Made by a program: the position numbers and the translations under genes
The notes under the pieces: model-generated
What the model saw: the letters and a program-made list of their open reading frames with translations, nothing else
Database searches by the model: none
What the model was told of the DNA's origin: nothing
Origin: Clostridia bacterium
GTDB taxonomy: Bacteria > Bacillota > Clostridia > Oscillospirales > CAG-272
Length of the DNA: 64,000 nucleotides
Assembly (NCBI GenBank): GCA_017520505.1
Contig: JAFXFN010000011.1
Span: 1-64,000, forward strand
Reading direction: 5' to 3'
Part shown: piece after piece, positions 23,771 through 32,525 of the stretch
How positions within the stretch are numbered: the stretch's first letter is position 1
How the letters are laid out: every line of letters starts with the position of its first letter

Positions 23771-25194
23771 TAATATTTTGCGGGGAAGTGCTTATCAAGG
23801 TACTCTCCGCTTTCTTTTTCGTAGCTTTCGACATACTTTTCAAATGTCATATCACCCTTGACGAGCGATGCGTAAGCACCCATTGTATATTTGTTTACTT
23901 TTGGGTATGAGCCTGCAAAAATATATCCGAAATCGTAGTTTGCGTTTTTAGTTATGATGTGGAATGCTGTCACAGCACCGTTATCCCTCAAATAGTGATT
24001 CATATTTGTGTCGATATATTTTTGTATCATATATCCGCTTGATGCGGCGTTGATAGCCGAAATGACCGCACCGAGCTGAACGGTGTTTGCCGTCACGGCA
24101 GGAAGCGACAGAGCAATAGAGTCAAGCGTTGCAAATGACATATAGGAGCTTTCCTTGTCATATTTCGGATGAGGGGCAATACTCCACACATCCTCCATAG
24201 TTACAAGGCTTTCCGCTTTTGCAAGAGAATCTGTAAGAAAAAGCACGTTTCCGCTTGCAAAATCTTCATTCGTTGCAGGCTTGAATTCGGAAAGTGAGCC
24301 TATATCCTCACATATATTCTTAAACCTTTCATCAAAAGAGAGAAATCTTACAGGCTTGTCTGCCTTGTTTTGCGTAAAAGCAAACGATGAAAAGAGCAGG
24401 ATGTCATTATATTTTGCATCGATGTTATTGCAGATAAGAGTTCCTTCGTATGACGATGCGCTCTTTAAATATTCATAGAACTTGTCAAGTGTCCATTCGC
24501 CGTTTTTTACAAGCCCGGCGATAGATTCAAGACCGAGAGAATCTATATCAGTTTTGTTGTAGTATAATCCGCTTAACTTGTCAGGCTCAAAGCAGCCGTC
24601 GCCCGATACTGCAAAAATATCGTTTCCGAGCGTAAATGTTGATGTTGCGGAATTAAAATATTCTGCCTTTTCATCAAAATACGGACTTGTGCGGAGCGAC
24701 TTTAAATATCCCTCCGAAACGAGCGATGCCGTGACATCCATAGGCAGAGCGAATATGTGTCCGGGTGCCGTACCTGTTTTATATTCGGCGGCAACCTCGT
24801 CAAATGCTGAGGCGGCAGAGGTTTTCACCGTGCGGAACGTAAGGTCGTATTTTTCCTCAACCTTTCGTATTCTTGCGATCCTGTCGGAATTTAAAACCGT
24901 TTCACGTCCGTCACCGCTGAAAAACGTATCATCCGTCGTGTATATCGTTATAACTTCGTTTTCAAATGATATATCGGGAAGCTTGTCGAGAAGAAACTGT
25001 GCTCTTTTTTCAAGGTCAACGGTTGATACGGGCTTTTTTTCCTCATCCGTTGTTACATTTTGTGTCTGTGTGTCAACGTCGGTTATTTCATCCGTCTGTG
25101 AGTCTTTTTTCTCGTTTACAACGATAAGACCGCAGGACTGAAAAAGCACTGACAATATAAGAAGTAATGATACTAAAAAACGCTTCATTTTCAT
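23767..25194 (-). CDS. Extracellular solute-binding lipoprotein (ABC family 1-like)
   Basis: 475 residues. The signal peptide ends L-F-Q-S-C-G (lipid Cys at about 21) and a Thr/Asp-rich linker follows. The body is typical of family 1 solute-binding proteins: V-I-T-I-Y-T-T-D-D near residue 80, a hinge D-I-F-A-V-S-G-D-G and a motif G-L-Y-Y-N-K-T. No permease or ATPase gene lies beside it, so its partner transporter must be elsewhere or it acts alone. The ligand cannot be inferred. Confidence 0.7.
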   Translation of the reverse strand: MKMKRFLVSLLLILSVLFQSCGLIVVNEKKDSQTDEITDVDTQTQNVTTDEEKKPVSTVDLEKRAQFLLDKLPDISFENEVITIYTTDDTFFSGDGRETVLNSDRIARIRKVEEKYDLTFRTVKTSAASAFDEVAAEYKTGTAPGHIFALPMDVTASLVSEGYLKSLRTSPYFDEKAEYFNSATSTFTLGNDIFAVSGDGCFEPDKLSGLYYNKTDIDSLGLESIAGLVKNGEWTLDKFYEYLKSASSYEGTLICNNIDAKYNDILLFSSFAFTQNKADKPVRFLSFDERFKNICEDIGSLSEFKPATNEDFASGNVLFLTDSLAKAESLVTMEDVWSIAPHPKYDKESSYMSFATLDSIALSLPAVTANTVQLGAVISAINAASSGYMIQKYIDTNMNHYLRDNGAVTAFHIITKNANYDFGYIFAGSYPKVNKYTMGAYASLVKGDMTFEKYVESYEKESGEYLDKHFPAKYY

Positions 25195-25225
25195 AACCGC
25201 CCCTAAAAAAATTAATTCTCATTAT

Positions 25226-25253
25226 ATTATACCTATTAAAAAAATAAAATCAA
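25226..25253 (-). promoter_or_regulatory. Promoter of the solute-binding lipoprotein
   Basis: Minus-strand TTGATT (25253-25248), 16-bp spacer, TATAAT (25231-25226). Confidence 0.6.
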
Positions 25254-25406
25254 TATATAATTCTTTAATTTTCAGTACAATAAATTCACTTTGAGGTGAG
25301 CAAAAATATGAAATTTCGATATTAAAATCAATACAGACACACTATGTTAATAATTATGTGGTATACTATCATTTACAAATTTATAGAAATAAAAGGAAAT
25401 CTGAAA

Positions 25407-26135
25407 ATGCTCAGACTTGAAAATATATCTTGGAGTACACCTGACGGTGTTAAGATCCTTGACGGACTTTCACTCTCCATCAAGGACAATGAATTGACTG
25501 TTATCACAGGTCCTAACGGAGGCGGAAAGACGACGCTTGCGAAAATCATTGCGGGCATTGAAAAGCCCACATCGGGAAAAATTTATCTTGACAGTGTTGA
25601 TATAACAGATAAGGACGTTACTGAAAGGGCGAAAATGGGTGTCAGCTTTGCATTCCAGCAGCCCGTGAGATTCAAGGGAATAACGGTAAGACGCCTTCTT
25701 GAGCTTGCGCACGGCGGTAAAATGCCCGAGGATGAAATCTGCAATGTTTTAAGCCGTGTCGGTCTTTGCGCACGTGAGTATACGGAAAGAGAAGTAAACG
25801 CAACACTTTCGGGCGGTGAGATAAAGAGAATAGAAATCGCCTCTGTTCTTGCCCGCCACACAAAGCTTTCGATATTTGATGAACCCGAGGCGGGAATCGA
25901 CCTCTGGAGCTTTACAAACCTTATCAAGGCGTTTGAACAGATACGCGAAACCCTTGAGGGCACTCTTATGATAATATCCCACCAGGAGAGAATACTGAAT
26001 ATCGCCGATACAATCGTTGTTGTCGGAGGCGGCACTGTTCAGAGAACGGGAAGCCCTGCCGAGCTTAATGATGAGCTTTTCGGCGGAAGATTTACTATTG
26101 CATCTTGCAGAAAACAGGAGGCTCTGTTTCAATGA
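25407..26135 (+). CDS. sufC: SufC-type ABC ATPase of a minimal SUF (SmsC-like) system
   Basis: 242 residues. Walker A is G-P-N-G-G-G-K-T-T, the signature is L-S-G-G-E-I-K-R-I-E, and Walker B is L-S-I-F-D-E-P-E-A-G-I-D with the SufC-type tail. SufC powers Fe-S cluster assembly on SufB/SufD scaffolds. AAAAGGA precedes the ATG at 25407; an upstream start at 25344 would add unrelated sequence. The stop overlaps the scaffold gene by ATGA. Only one scaffold gene follows and there is no sufS, sufU or sufE, the layout known from SmsCB systems of anaerobes and archaea. Confidence 0.9.
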   Translation: MLRLENISWSTPDGVKILDGLSLSIKDNELTVITGPNGGGKTTLAKIIAGIEKPTSGKIYLDSVDITDKDVTERAKMGVSFAFQQPVRFKGITVRRLLELAHGGKMPEDEICNVLSRVGLCAREYTEREVNATLSGGEIKRIEIASVLARHTKLSIFDEPEAGIDLWSFTNLIKAFEQIRETLEGTLMIISHQERILNIADTIVVVGGGTVQRTGSPAELNDELFGGRFTIASCRKQEALFQ

Positions 26136-27049
26136 ATGATATAGCAAAAAAACTGCTTGAGGAGGTCGCTGACTTCAGCGGTGAATTCAAGGGCGCATAC
26201 AATATCCGTGTTGACGGAACGTGCGCAGGCAGACAAAGCAGTGAAAACATAGACATACAAAATAAAGAGGATAATCCGGGGCTTGTCGTAAGAATCCGTC
26301 CCGGGACAAAAAAAGAGACCGTTTCAATTCCTGCCTGTGTTACGCAGGGAGGGGTAGATGACCTTGTTTATAATGACTTTTTTGTAGGCGAGGATGCGGA
26401 TGTTACAATCGTTGCAGGCTGCGGTGTTCACACGGAAACGGGTGAAGCGGCAAGACACAACGGTATACACAGATTTATTCTCGGTAAAGGCTCAAAGGTC
26501 AAATATATCGAAAAGCATATCGGTACGGGAGAGGGCAACGGCACACGCACCATTGACCCCGTAACGGAAATTATAATGGGCGAGGATTCCACCCTCGAAA
26601 TGGATACGGCGCAGATAGGCGGTGTTGACAAGTCATCGAGAACAACGACGGCTGTGCTTGAAAAGGGCGCAAAGCTTCTGATAAGAGAAAGACTTCTGAC
26701 GGAGTATTCGCAGTATGCCGAAACCGATTTTAAGGTTGAGCTTAACGGTGAAGGCTCGGGCGCTGATGTTATATCACGTTCTGTCGCAAAGGATAATTCC
26801 CACCAGGTGTACCGTTCCATTATCATCGGAAACGCACCGTGTACGGGACATACTGAATGTGATGCGATAATTTCCGAAAACGGTGTTGTTGATGCAACCC
26901 CGGGACTTTTCGCAAGAAACGAGGATGCGGCACTCATCCACGAAGCCGCAATAGGTAAAATTGCAGGTGAGCAGATACTTAAGCTCCGCACACTCGGCTT
27001 GACAGAGGAAGAAGCGCAGAACACGATAATTCAAGGATTTTTAAGTTAA
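26132..27049 (+). CDS. SufB/SufD-family Fe-S scaffold (SmsB-like)
   Basis: 305 residues, shorter than a standard SufB (about 460). It keeps the beta-helix core and the conserved C-terminal helices F-A-R-N-E-D-A-A-L-I-H-E-A-A-I-G-K-I with L-T-E-E-E-A-Q-N-T-I-I-Q-G-F-L. C-T-G-H-T-E-C-D-A-I offers candidate ligands. As the only scaffold protein beside SufC it probably forms a homodimer, as proposed for SmsB (inference). Coupled to sufC by ATGA. Confidence 0.9.
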   Translation: MNDIAKKLLEEVADFSGEFKGAYNIRVDGTCAGRQSSENIDIQNKEDNPGLVVRIRPGTKKETVSIPACVTQGGVDDLVYNDFFVGEDADVTIVAGCGVHTETGEAARHNGIHRFILGKGSKVKYIEKHIGTGEGNGTRTIDPVTEIIMGEDSTLEMDTAQIGGVDKSSRTTTAVLEKGAKLLIRERLLTEYSQYAETDFKVELNGEGSGADVISRSVAKDNSHQVYRSIIIGNAPCTGHTECDAIISENGVVDATPGLFARNEDAALIHEAAIGKIAGEQILKLRTLGLTEEEAQNTIIQGFLS

Positions 27050-27066
27050 ATTATACGGAGGAGATA

Positions 27067-27429
27067 ATGAGTATACACGAATCGGGTGAAATGTATCTTG
27101 AAAGCATACTCGTTCTGCGTGAAAAGCAGGCAAGGGTACGTTCAATAGACATTGTAAACCAAACGGGTTATTCAAAGCCGAGTATAAGCAGAGCCGTGGG
27201 GCTTTTGCGCCGTGACGGACTTATCGAGGTCGATGCTGACGGATATATAACGCTGACTGATGTCGGCGAATCCCACGCAAAAAAGATATACGAAAGACAC
27301 AGGGTTCTGTCTGAATATCTTATGAGCATCGGTGTCAGTGAGGAAACCGCCCTGCGTGACGCCTGTAAGATCGAGCACGTTATAAGCGACGAAACACTGA
27401 GCTGTATAAAAAAGATAATACAAAAATAA
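27067..27429 (+). CDS. DtxR/MntR-like metal-dependent regulator
   Basis: 120 residues. A winged helix (Y-S-K-P-S-I-S-R-A-V recognition helix, wing D-A-D-G-Y-I-T-L-T) is followed by the dimerisation and metal region E-R-H-R-V-L-S-E-Y-L, then A-C-K-I-E-H-V-I-S. These Cys/Glu/His residues match DtxR-family metal ligands. It lacks the C-terminal SH3-like domain, like MntR. It lies 17 bp after the SmsB-like gene with a GGAGG site, so the regulator is in the Fe-S operon and may sense iron or cluster demand. Confidence 0.85.
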   Translation: MSIHESGEMYLESILVLREKQARVRSIDIVNQTGYSKPSISRAVGLLRRDGLIEVDADGYITLTDVGESHAKKIYERHRVLSEYLMSIGVSEETALRDACKIEHVISDETLSCIKKIIQK

Positions 27430-27435
27430 AAACCG

Positions 27436-27478
27436 CCCGTTTTGCAAATTTGCACTTTTGCAAAACGGGATTTTTTTC
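27436..27478 (+). terminator. Terminator of the Fe-S operon
   Basis: CCCGTTTTGC (27436-27445) pairs with GCAAAACGGG (27460-27469), then seven T. Confidence 0.9.
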
Positions 27479-27564
27479 TATTCGGTAAGCACATATTATC
27501 TGCTTTTACATACTATATTACGGGAGGGAGAAATCCTTTCTAATTAAATCTTTCGGAGGAGTAT

Positions 27565-27657
27565 ATGAACTGCCTTTGCAATCTTTTTAATGACGACGGC
27601 TACTGCTGGCTTATCGTGATCGCACTTATCCTTATTCTCTGTTGCTGCAACAACTGA
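27565..27657 (+). CDS. 30-residue Cys-rich membrane micropeptide
   Basis: An ATG with CGGAGGAG 4 nt upstream encodes 30 residues: M-N-C-L-C-N-L-F-N-D-D-G-Y-C-W, a short hydrophobic helix and a C-C-C-N-N end. Six Cys in 30 residues plus a transmembrane-like core resembles small Cys-rich peptides seen in many Clostridia. Function unknown. A bidirectional terminator follows immediately, so it is probably a real independent transcript. Nothing else is seen in 27479-27550. Confidence 0.7.
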   Translation: MNCLCNLFNDDGYCWLIVIALILILCCCNN

Positions 27658-27670
27658 TGATATAATTTAC

Positions 27671-27702
27671 AAAGGCAGGCTCAATTTTGAGCCTGCCTTT
27701 TG
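27671..27702. terminator. Bidirectional terminator
   Basis: AAAGGCAGGCTCA pairs perfectly with TGAGCCTGCCTTT around loop ATTT. Confidence 0.85.
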
Positions 27703-27709
27703 AATTGCA

Positions 27710-28435
27710 TTATATTCCCTTTTTCTTGCTGAGCGCTATACACATACCGAGAATAGATGTGAACAAGCATATCGTAAGAACAGCACCTGCATCTGCGGTA
27801 TTTGGGTTTTTCGAAATTCCAAAAACAGCATCTGCACCGTTACCGCCTGAAATTCTCCAGCCGTTTTCGGTATATTTGAATTCAATTTTTCTTTCAACGT
27901 AACCTCGGTCGTACGGTAATTCGTCCAGAAATTCAAGATACGCTGTATCACCGTTTTGTGTGATCTTTTTGTTTTTTAAGTCGTCAAATGTGTCATAGCC
28001 TGCAGATGATTGTACCGCAAAACCGTCTATTACAAATATTTCACCGTCACAGTATGTTATACCGCCGTCCAATATTTCCGAAAAATGCTCTGCTGTGTAT
28101 TCGGATGTTAAAAACGTGTTAAGTCTTTCGATCCAATATTCGGAAGATTTGCATTGTTCAGCAGTATAATAAATGCCCCCTTTAGGGTAATTGTCTATGG
28201 TATATCTGCCGGGTTCATGTAAATTTATCACCTTGAAAGCTATTTCGTCGGTAACCTCCTCAAATGTGGTAAATTCGTTAATTTGCCCCTCCAAAAGTAT
28301 ATCTGCGATCTCTTCAAGGTCGGCTACCAGCTTTTCTGCATCTTTCATCGTGAATTCAGGTGCGGCGAATGATGAAAGTGTCAGTAAGGATACTGATATG
28401 GTAATGCAGATGATGAATGATAAAATTTTTTTCAT
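27710..28435 (-). CDS. Secreted protein with NPNTAD-type C-terminal sorting signal
   Basis: 241 residues. A signal peptide with S-S-F-A-A cleavage region at about residue 25 precedes a soluble domain with no recognised family. The C-terminus has N-P-N-T-A-D, a hydrophobic helix and K-K-K-G-I, the tripartite layout of sortase substrates. NPxT is closest to class B-type motifs, and a class B sortase lies at 63103. The ATG at 28435 has AAAAGGAG 8 nt upstream; a GTG at 28444 is less likely. Confidence 0.7.
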   Translation of the reverse strand: MKKILSFIICITISVSLLTLSSFAAPEFTMKDAEKLVADLEEIADILLEGQINEFTTFEEVTDEIAFKVINLHEPGRYTIDNYPKGGIYYTAEQCKSSEYWIERLNTFLTSEYTAEHFSEILDGGITYCDGEIFVIDGFAVQSSAGYDTFDDLKNKKITQNGDTAYLEFLDELPYDRGYVERKIEFKYTENGWRISGGNGADAVFGISKNPNTADAGAVLTICLFTSILGMCIALSKKKGI

Positions 28436-28595
28436 AGATGTCACTCCTTTTTAATATTTAAAAGATAACCTTTTCTGATTTTATTATACCATATAAATAA
28501 AATGATGTAAAGTTTTTTTTGTTGTGATTTTTTACAAAAATTAACAATTATATTTGTGCAAATAATATAAGTATCAAGAGGTGTCATATTTATAC

Positions 28596-28624
28596 TTGAT
28601 TTTTTTGTATTAATATGATAAAAT
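28596..28624 (+). promoter_or_regulatory. Promoter of the DegV gene
   Basis: TTGATT at 28596-28601, 17-bp spacer, TAAAAT at 28619-28624. Confidence 0.65.
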
Positions 28625-28656
28625 AATAAAAGATAATAAAAAAGAGAGGTATCATA

Positions 28657-29547
28657 ATGGAACATAAGTTTATTCTTTCTTGCGAATCAACGGTTGATAT
28701 GCCGTACTCTTATATCAGCGGCAGAGATATTCCTGTAATTTTTTATACATATATGATAGACGACGTTGAATACGTTGACGATATGGGACGTGACCCCGAA
28801 GCGCTTGATAAATTTTATGCGCTCATTGCAGATGGCAAGCTTCCCACGACATCTCAGATAAACTGTGAAAGATATTGCGAATATTTTGATGAACTTCTTC
28901 AAAAGGGTGACGTTCTTCACATAAATTTCGGTTCCGGTATGACAGCATCGGTAAACAATGCATACGAAGCACAGGCGAAGATGAAGGAAAAATACCCGGA
29001 TCGCAAGCTCGTTGTTATTGACTCATACTGTAGCTGCGGCGGCTACGGCTTGCTTGTTGAGGATGCGGCTGACTTAAGAGATGCAGGAAAGAGCTTTGAG
29101 GAGGTCGAAGCGTGGGTGAATGAATACCGCCATAAAATGCAGCATCAGTTTTTCTCAACAGACCTTACGATGTTCAGACGAGGCGGCAGAGTTTCAGGTC
29201 CTGCGGCAATGGTCGGAACACTTCTCGGTATATGTCCGATAATGAATCTCGATGCTACAGGCCATATTATCGCATACGATAAGGTCAAGGGCAAGAAAAA
29301 GGCTATAGAGAAGAATGCCGATGAAATAGTAAAGCGTGCTGAAAATATGGGTGATTATGACGGTAAGTTTTACATTTGCCACTCACATTGTCCCGACTTG
29401 GCAGAGCTTACTGTGAAAGCCATTGAGGAGCGTATGCCCAAGCTCAAGGGTAAAATAAGGATGAGCGAGATAGGAACTATCATCGCATCTCACACAGGTG
29501 TCGGTACGGTTGCATCATTCTTCTACGGTGAGCCGAGAAATAAATAA
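28657..29547 (+). CDS. DegV-family fatty-acid-binding protein
   Basis: 296 residues. DegV proteins bind fatty acids and can serve as FakB subunits for fatty acid kinase. The features are the N-terminal S-C-E-S-T-V-D-M-P, the G-K-L-P-T-T-S-Q-I loop, G-S-G-M-T-A-S-V-N-N-A and F-R-R-G-G-R-V-S, the usual R-x-G-R-V/I hallmark. The C-terminal part ends I-G-T-I-I-A-S-H-T-G-V-G-T. No FakA gene is nearby. AGAGAGG precedes the ATG. Confidence 0.93.
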   Translation: MEHKFILSCESTVDMPYSYISGRDIPVIFYTYMIDDVEYVDDMGRDPEALDKFYALIADGKLPTTSQINCERYCEYFDELLQKGDVLHINFGSGMTASVNNAYEAQAKMKEKYPDRKLVVIDSYCSCGGYGLLVEDAADLRDAGKSFEEVEAWVNEYRHKMQHQFFSTDLTMFRRGGRVSGPAAMVGTLLGICPIMNLDATGHIIAYDKVKGKKKAIEKNADEIVKRAENMGDYDGKFYICHSHCPDLAELTVKAIEERMPKLKGKIRMSEIGTIIASHTGVGTVASFFYGEPRNK

Positions 29548-29562
29548 CATAAAATTCATTTT

Positions 29563-29598
29563 AAAAATGCAATTTCGTCTTGAAATTGCATTTTTGAT
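29563..29598 (+). terminator. Terminator of the DegV gene
   Basis: AAAAATGCAATTTC pairs perfectly with GAAATTGCATTTTT around loop GTCTT. Confidence 0.85.
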
Positions 29599-29635
29599 TT
29601 ATTATAATGAATATATAAAATAAAGGATATATCTT

Positions 29636-30340
29636 ATGATGCTTTTGAAAAAATACATAAAAAGAAGATCGGCTTTGATTTTAGCTTATATAGCCTTGGC
29701 GCTTGCCGCACTTTGCGTTATCGGCGCTGTTTATGTCTTCAGCGTAAACGCTTACGTCAAAAATACAACGAAAGACAGTATAATAACACCCGAACGTGCA
29801 AGTGAGCTTGAAGATGTTGACTGTATAATAGTTCTCGGCTGTTTTGTAAAGCCAAGCGGTGTGCCGAGCGATATGCTTTATGACAGAATAAAAATGGGTA
29901 ATGAGCTTTATTTATCAAAGGCAGCTCCGAAAATAATTATGAGCGGTGACCACGGACAGGTTGAATACGATGAAGTATCAACGATGAAAGCTTATGCCGT
30001 CGATGCAGGTGTGCCGTCCGAGGACATTTTCTGTGACCACGCAGGCTTTTCAACGTATGAAAGCATCTACCGTGCAAAGGAGATATTCGGTGCTGATAAG
30101 GTGATAATCGTCACTCAGGAGTATCATCTGCACCGTGCGCTGTACGTTGCAAAATCACTCGGAATTGATGCGTACGGTGTCTCGGCTGATTACAGAGCTT
30201 ATGCAGGACAGATCGGCAGAGATCTGCGTGAGATACTTGCACGTAACAAAGATTTTATAACGTCTATATTCAAACCCGAACCAACGTACCTCGGAGAAAG
30301 CATACCGATAAACGGCAACGGTGATGTAACAAACGGATAA
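29636..30340 (+). CDS. YdcF/SanA-like (DUF218) membrane protein
   Basis: 234 residues. An N-terminal transmembrane helix (about 15-37) is followed by a DUF218 domain with D-C-I-I-V-L-G-C-F-V near residue 62, I-I-M-S-G-D-H-G near 102, S-T-Y-E-S-I-Y-R-A near 145 and T-Q-E-Y-H-L-H-R-A near 165. SanA/ElyC relatives affect envelope integrity or vancomycin sensitivity; the biochemical activity is unknown. The N-terminal anchor places the domain outside the membrane. Confidence 0.88.
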   Translation: MMLLKKYIKRRSALILAYIALALAALCVIGAVYVFSVNAYVKNTTKDSIITPERASELEDVDCIIVLGCFVKPSGVPSDMLYDRIKMGNELYLSKAAPKIIMSGDHGQVEYDEVSTMKAYAVDAGVPSEDIFCDHAGFSTYESIYRAKEIFGADKVIIVTQEYHLHRALYVAKSLGIDAYGVSADYRAYAGQIGRDLREILARNKDFITSIFKPEPTYLGESIPINGNGDVTNG

Positions 30341-30343
30341 AAT

Positions 30344-30376
30344 AAAAACGAGTTCATAACGAACTCGTTTTTTTAT
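30344..30376. terminator. Bidirectional terminator
   Basis: AAAAACGAGTTC (30344-30355) pairs with GAACTCGTTTTT (30361-30372). It lies between the convergent ydcF-like and potD genes. Confidence 0.88.
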
Positions 30377-30379
30377 TTA

Positions 30380-31627
30380 TTAATCGTTATCTGCAATGTC
30401 TTCCCACATTTTTTTGTTCTTTGACTTTTTCATAGCCGCACGAACAAATACAAATACGAGAAGTGCGATTATAACACCTGCGATGATATAAACCGTAGCA
30501 CCGATAGAGCTTTCTATCTTAAGGTCATCCCAGAGGGAGTTGAGAAGCTCAAGCTGTGCTTCGTTGAGGTTTTCATAATACTGCGTGGGTATCTTTTCTG
30601 CGCTGTTGTAAAGAATGTCAATGGCATCGGGATGGATCTCAGCCATTGTTTCAAGGTATCCCTCGTTCTGTGCAACGAGCGTGTGAGGGCTTGCGTAGCA
30701 GATATATTCAGCGTTTGCAACGGCAATTTCCTCTGTGAGCATAAAGTTTATATAAAGCTCTGCAAGCTCTTTATTCTTTGTGCATTTCGGGATACACATG
30801 GCATCAACGAAGATGTTTGTGCCCTCCTCGGGATAGTAGAAGCCGAGATTTTCGTTGTCACCGTACATTGTTAAATAGTCACCTGCATAATATGCCGCAA
30901 CTGAAGCGGAGCCGGATGACATCTTGTTGAATATCTCATCCATTACGTAACCCTGTACGATGGGCTTCTGTTCGGAAAGCTTATCGTATGCTTTTCTCCA
31001 CGTCGCTTCATCTTCACTGTTTACGTCAATGCCGAGGTAGTACTGCGCTGTGCCGAAGGCATCTCGTGAGTTGTTGAACTGAAGAATACTGCCCTTGTAT
31101 TTTTTATTCCACATAAGCTCCCAGCTTCCGAGCGTGGGTTCATCCTCCGGAATATCTTCCTTGTTGTAGATGATACCGACCATGCCGTATGTGTAGGGAA
31201 CTGAGAACTTGCCTTCCGGGTCATAGTATGCACCCTCACCCTTAAATTCGGGATCGATGTACTGTGCATTCGGGATGTTTTCCATATTAAGCTCTGCAAG
31301 CATATCTTCCTTTATCATTCTTTCGATCATATAGTCCGAGGGAATTACAACATCGTAAGATACAGCACCGCTGCTGAGCTTGGAATACATATCCTCGTTT
31401 GAGGAATATGTCGAATAATTTACCTTTATTTCTTTGCCGTATGTTTCAAGATACCATTTTTCAAATTCTGCGTTTACGTTTACAGAATCATCTGAGCCGT
31501 CTGAAATATATTCTCCCCAGTTGTAAACGTACAGCGTGGGAACTTCGCTGTCACTTGATGCACCGCCACAGGATACTGTGCCGATAAGTATAAGTGAAAG
31601 AACGAGAAGCGAAATAATTCTTTTCAT
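30380..31627 (-). CDS. potD: Spermidine/putrescine-binding lipoprotein PotD with extra C-terminal membrane helix
   Basis: 415 residues. The signal ends G-T-V-S-C-G-G. The binding domain starts L-Y-V-Y-N-W-G-E-Y-I (the PotD hallmark) and has V-I-P-S-D-Y-M-I and Y-T-Y-G-M-V-G-I-I-Y-N. It delivers polyamines to PotBC. Unusually, a transmembrane helix (about 378-400) and a Lys-rich tail follow the domain, so the protein has both a lipid and a helix anchor. Last gene of the potABCD operon. Confidence 0.92.
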   Translation of the reverse strand: MKRIISLLVLSLILIGTVSCGGASSDSEVPTLYVYNWGEYISDGSDDSVNVNAEFEKWYLETYGKEIKVNYSTYSSNEDMYSKLSSGAVSYDVVIPSDYMIERMIKEDMLAELNMENIPNAQYIDPEFKGEGAYYDPEGKFSVPYTYGMVGIIYNKEDIPEDEPTLGSWELMWNKKYKGSILQFNNSRDAFGTAQYYLGIDVNSEDEATWRKAYDKLSEQKPIVQGYVMDEIFNKMSSGSASVAAYYAGDYLTMYGDNENLGFYYPEEGTNIFVDAMCIPKCTKNKELAELYINFMLTEEIAVANAEYICYASPHTLVAQNEGYLETMAEIHPDAIDILYNSAEKIPTQYYENLNEAQLELLNSLWDDLKIESSIGATVYIIAGVIIALLVFVFVRAAMKKSKNKKMWEDIADND

Positions 31628-31655
31628 TTTTTTATACCTTTCTTATCTTTATAGA

Positions 31656-32525
31656 TTAATGTTTTGCCAATTTTCTTTGCTCTGTCTTTGTCTGCTTCGG
31701 TGAAGTGTTATCCGATTTTGCACCGATGAAGTTTATGGCAAGCATAAGGAACAGTATTGCCGCTATTATCAACGAGCAGAGCGCATACATACTGAATTTG
31801 ACGTTGTGCGCCGTCTGGTTGTATATATAAAGCGGAAGCGTCTGAAAATCGGGTGAACTTACGAAATGGCTTATTACGAAGTCGTCAAGCGAAAGCGTAA
31901 AACCGAGCATTGCACCCGATACGATACCGGGGACAACATACGGAAGCTCAACCTTGAAAAATGCTTTGGCAGGTGTACATCCGAGGTCAAGTGCCGCCTC
32001 GGTCAGTGATTTGTCCATTTGCTTGAATCTCGGAAGAACGGAGAGGATAACGTACGGCAGATTGAACGTCGTGTGCGCTATCAGCATCGTTGTTTTTCCG
32101 AGTGCGCTTGAGAAATTGAACATACCCGCAACAGCTACGAAGAACAGCATCATCGAAACACCCGTTACGATATCGGGGTTCATCATCGGTATATTTGTGA
32201 CCGATGTTACCGTTGTTTTCAGATATTTGTTCTGCATACGGTAGATGCCGAGTGCGGCAAACGTGCCGATGACGGTTGCAAGCAGGGAAGATTCAAGCGC
32301 CAACAAAAGTGTGTTTTTAAGCGCTGTGAATGCGGTGGAATCACGGAAAAGCTCACGGTACCATTTGACTGAAAAGCCTGTAAAGCTTCCGAGATTTCCC
32401 GATTCATTGAATGAAAATATGAAAAGTACAAGAATAGGGGCATATAAAAGCAGCATTACCGCAAATATATATATGCTTGAAAAGATAGGTTTGTTCTTTT
32501 TAAACAATGATCTCACCCCCGTCAT
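31656..32525 (-). CDS. potC: Spermidine/putrescine ABC permease PotC
   Basis: 289 residues with six hydrophobic segments. The EAA loop, E-A-A-L-D-L-G-C-T-P-A-K-A-F-F, contacts the PotA ATPase. It overlaps the end of potB by 26 bp; a GTG at 32516 is an alternative start. Confidence 0.93.
   Translation of the reverse strand: MTGVRSLFKKNKPIFSSIYIFAVMLLLYAPILVLFIFSFNESGNLGSFTGFSVKWYRELFRDSTAFTALKNTLLLALESSLLATVIGTFAALGIYRMQNKYLKTTVTSVTNIPMMNPDIVTGVSMMLFFVAVAGMFNFSSALGKTTMLIAHTTFNLPYVILSVLPRFKQMDKSLTEAALDLGCTPAKAFFKVELPYVVPGIVSGAMLGFTLSLDDFVISHFVSSPDFQTLPLYIYNQTAHNVKFSMYALCSLIIAAILFLMLAINFIGAKSDNTSPKQTKTEQRKLAKH

Noticed and set aside
26428-27024. 198-codon minus-strand frame
   Set aside because: Antisense to the SufB/D-like gene, with Ser/Pro-rich product and no supporting signals.
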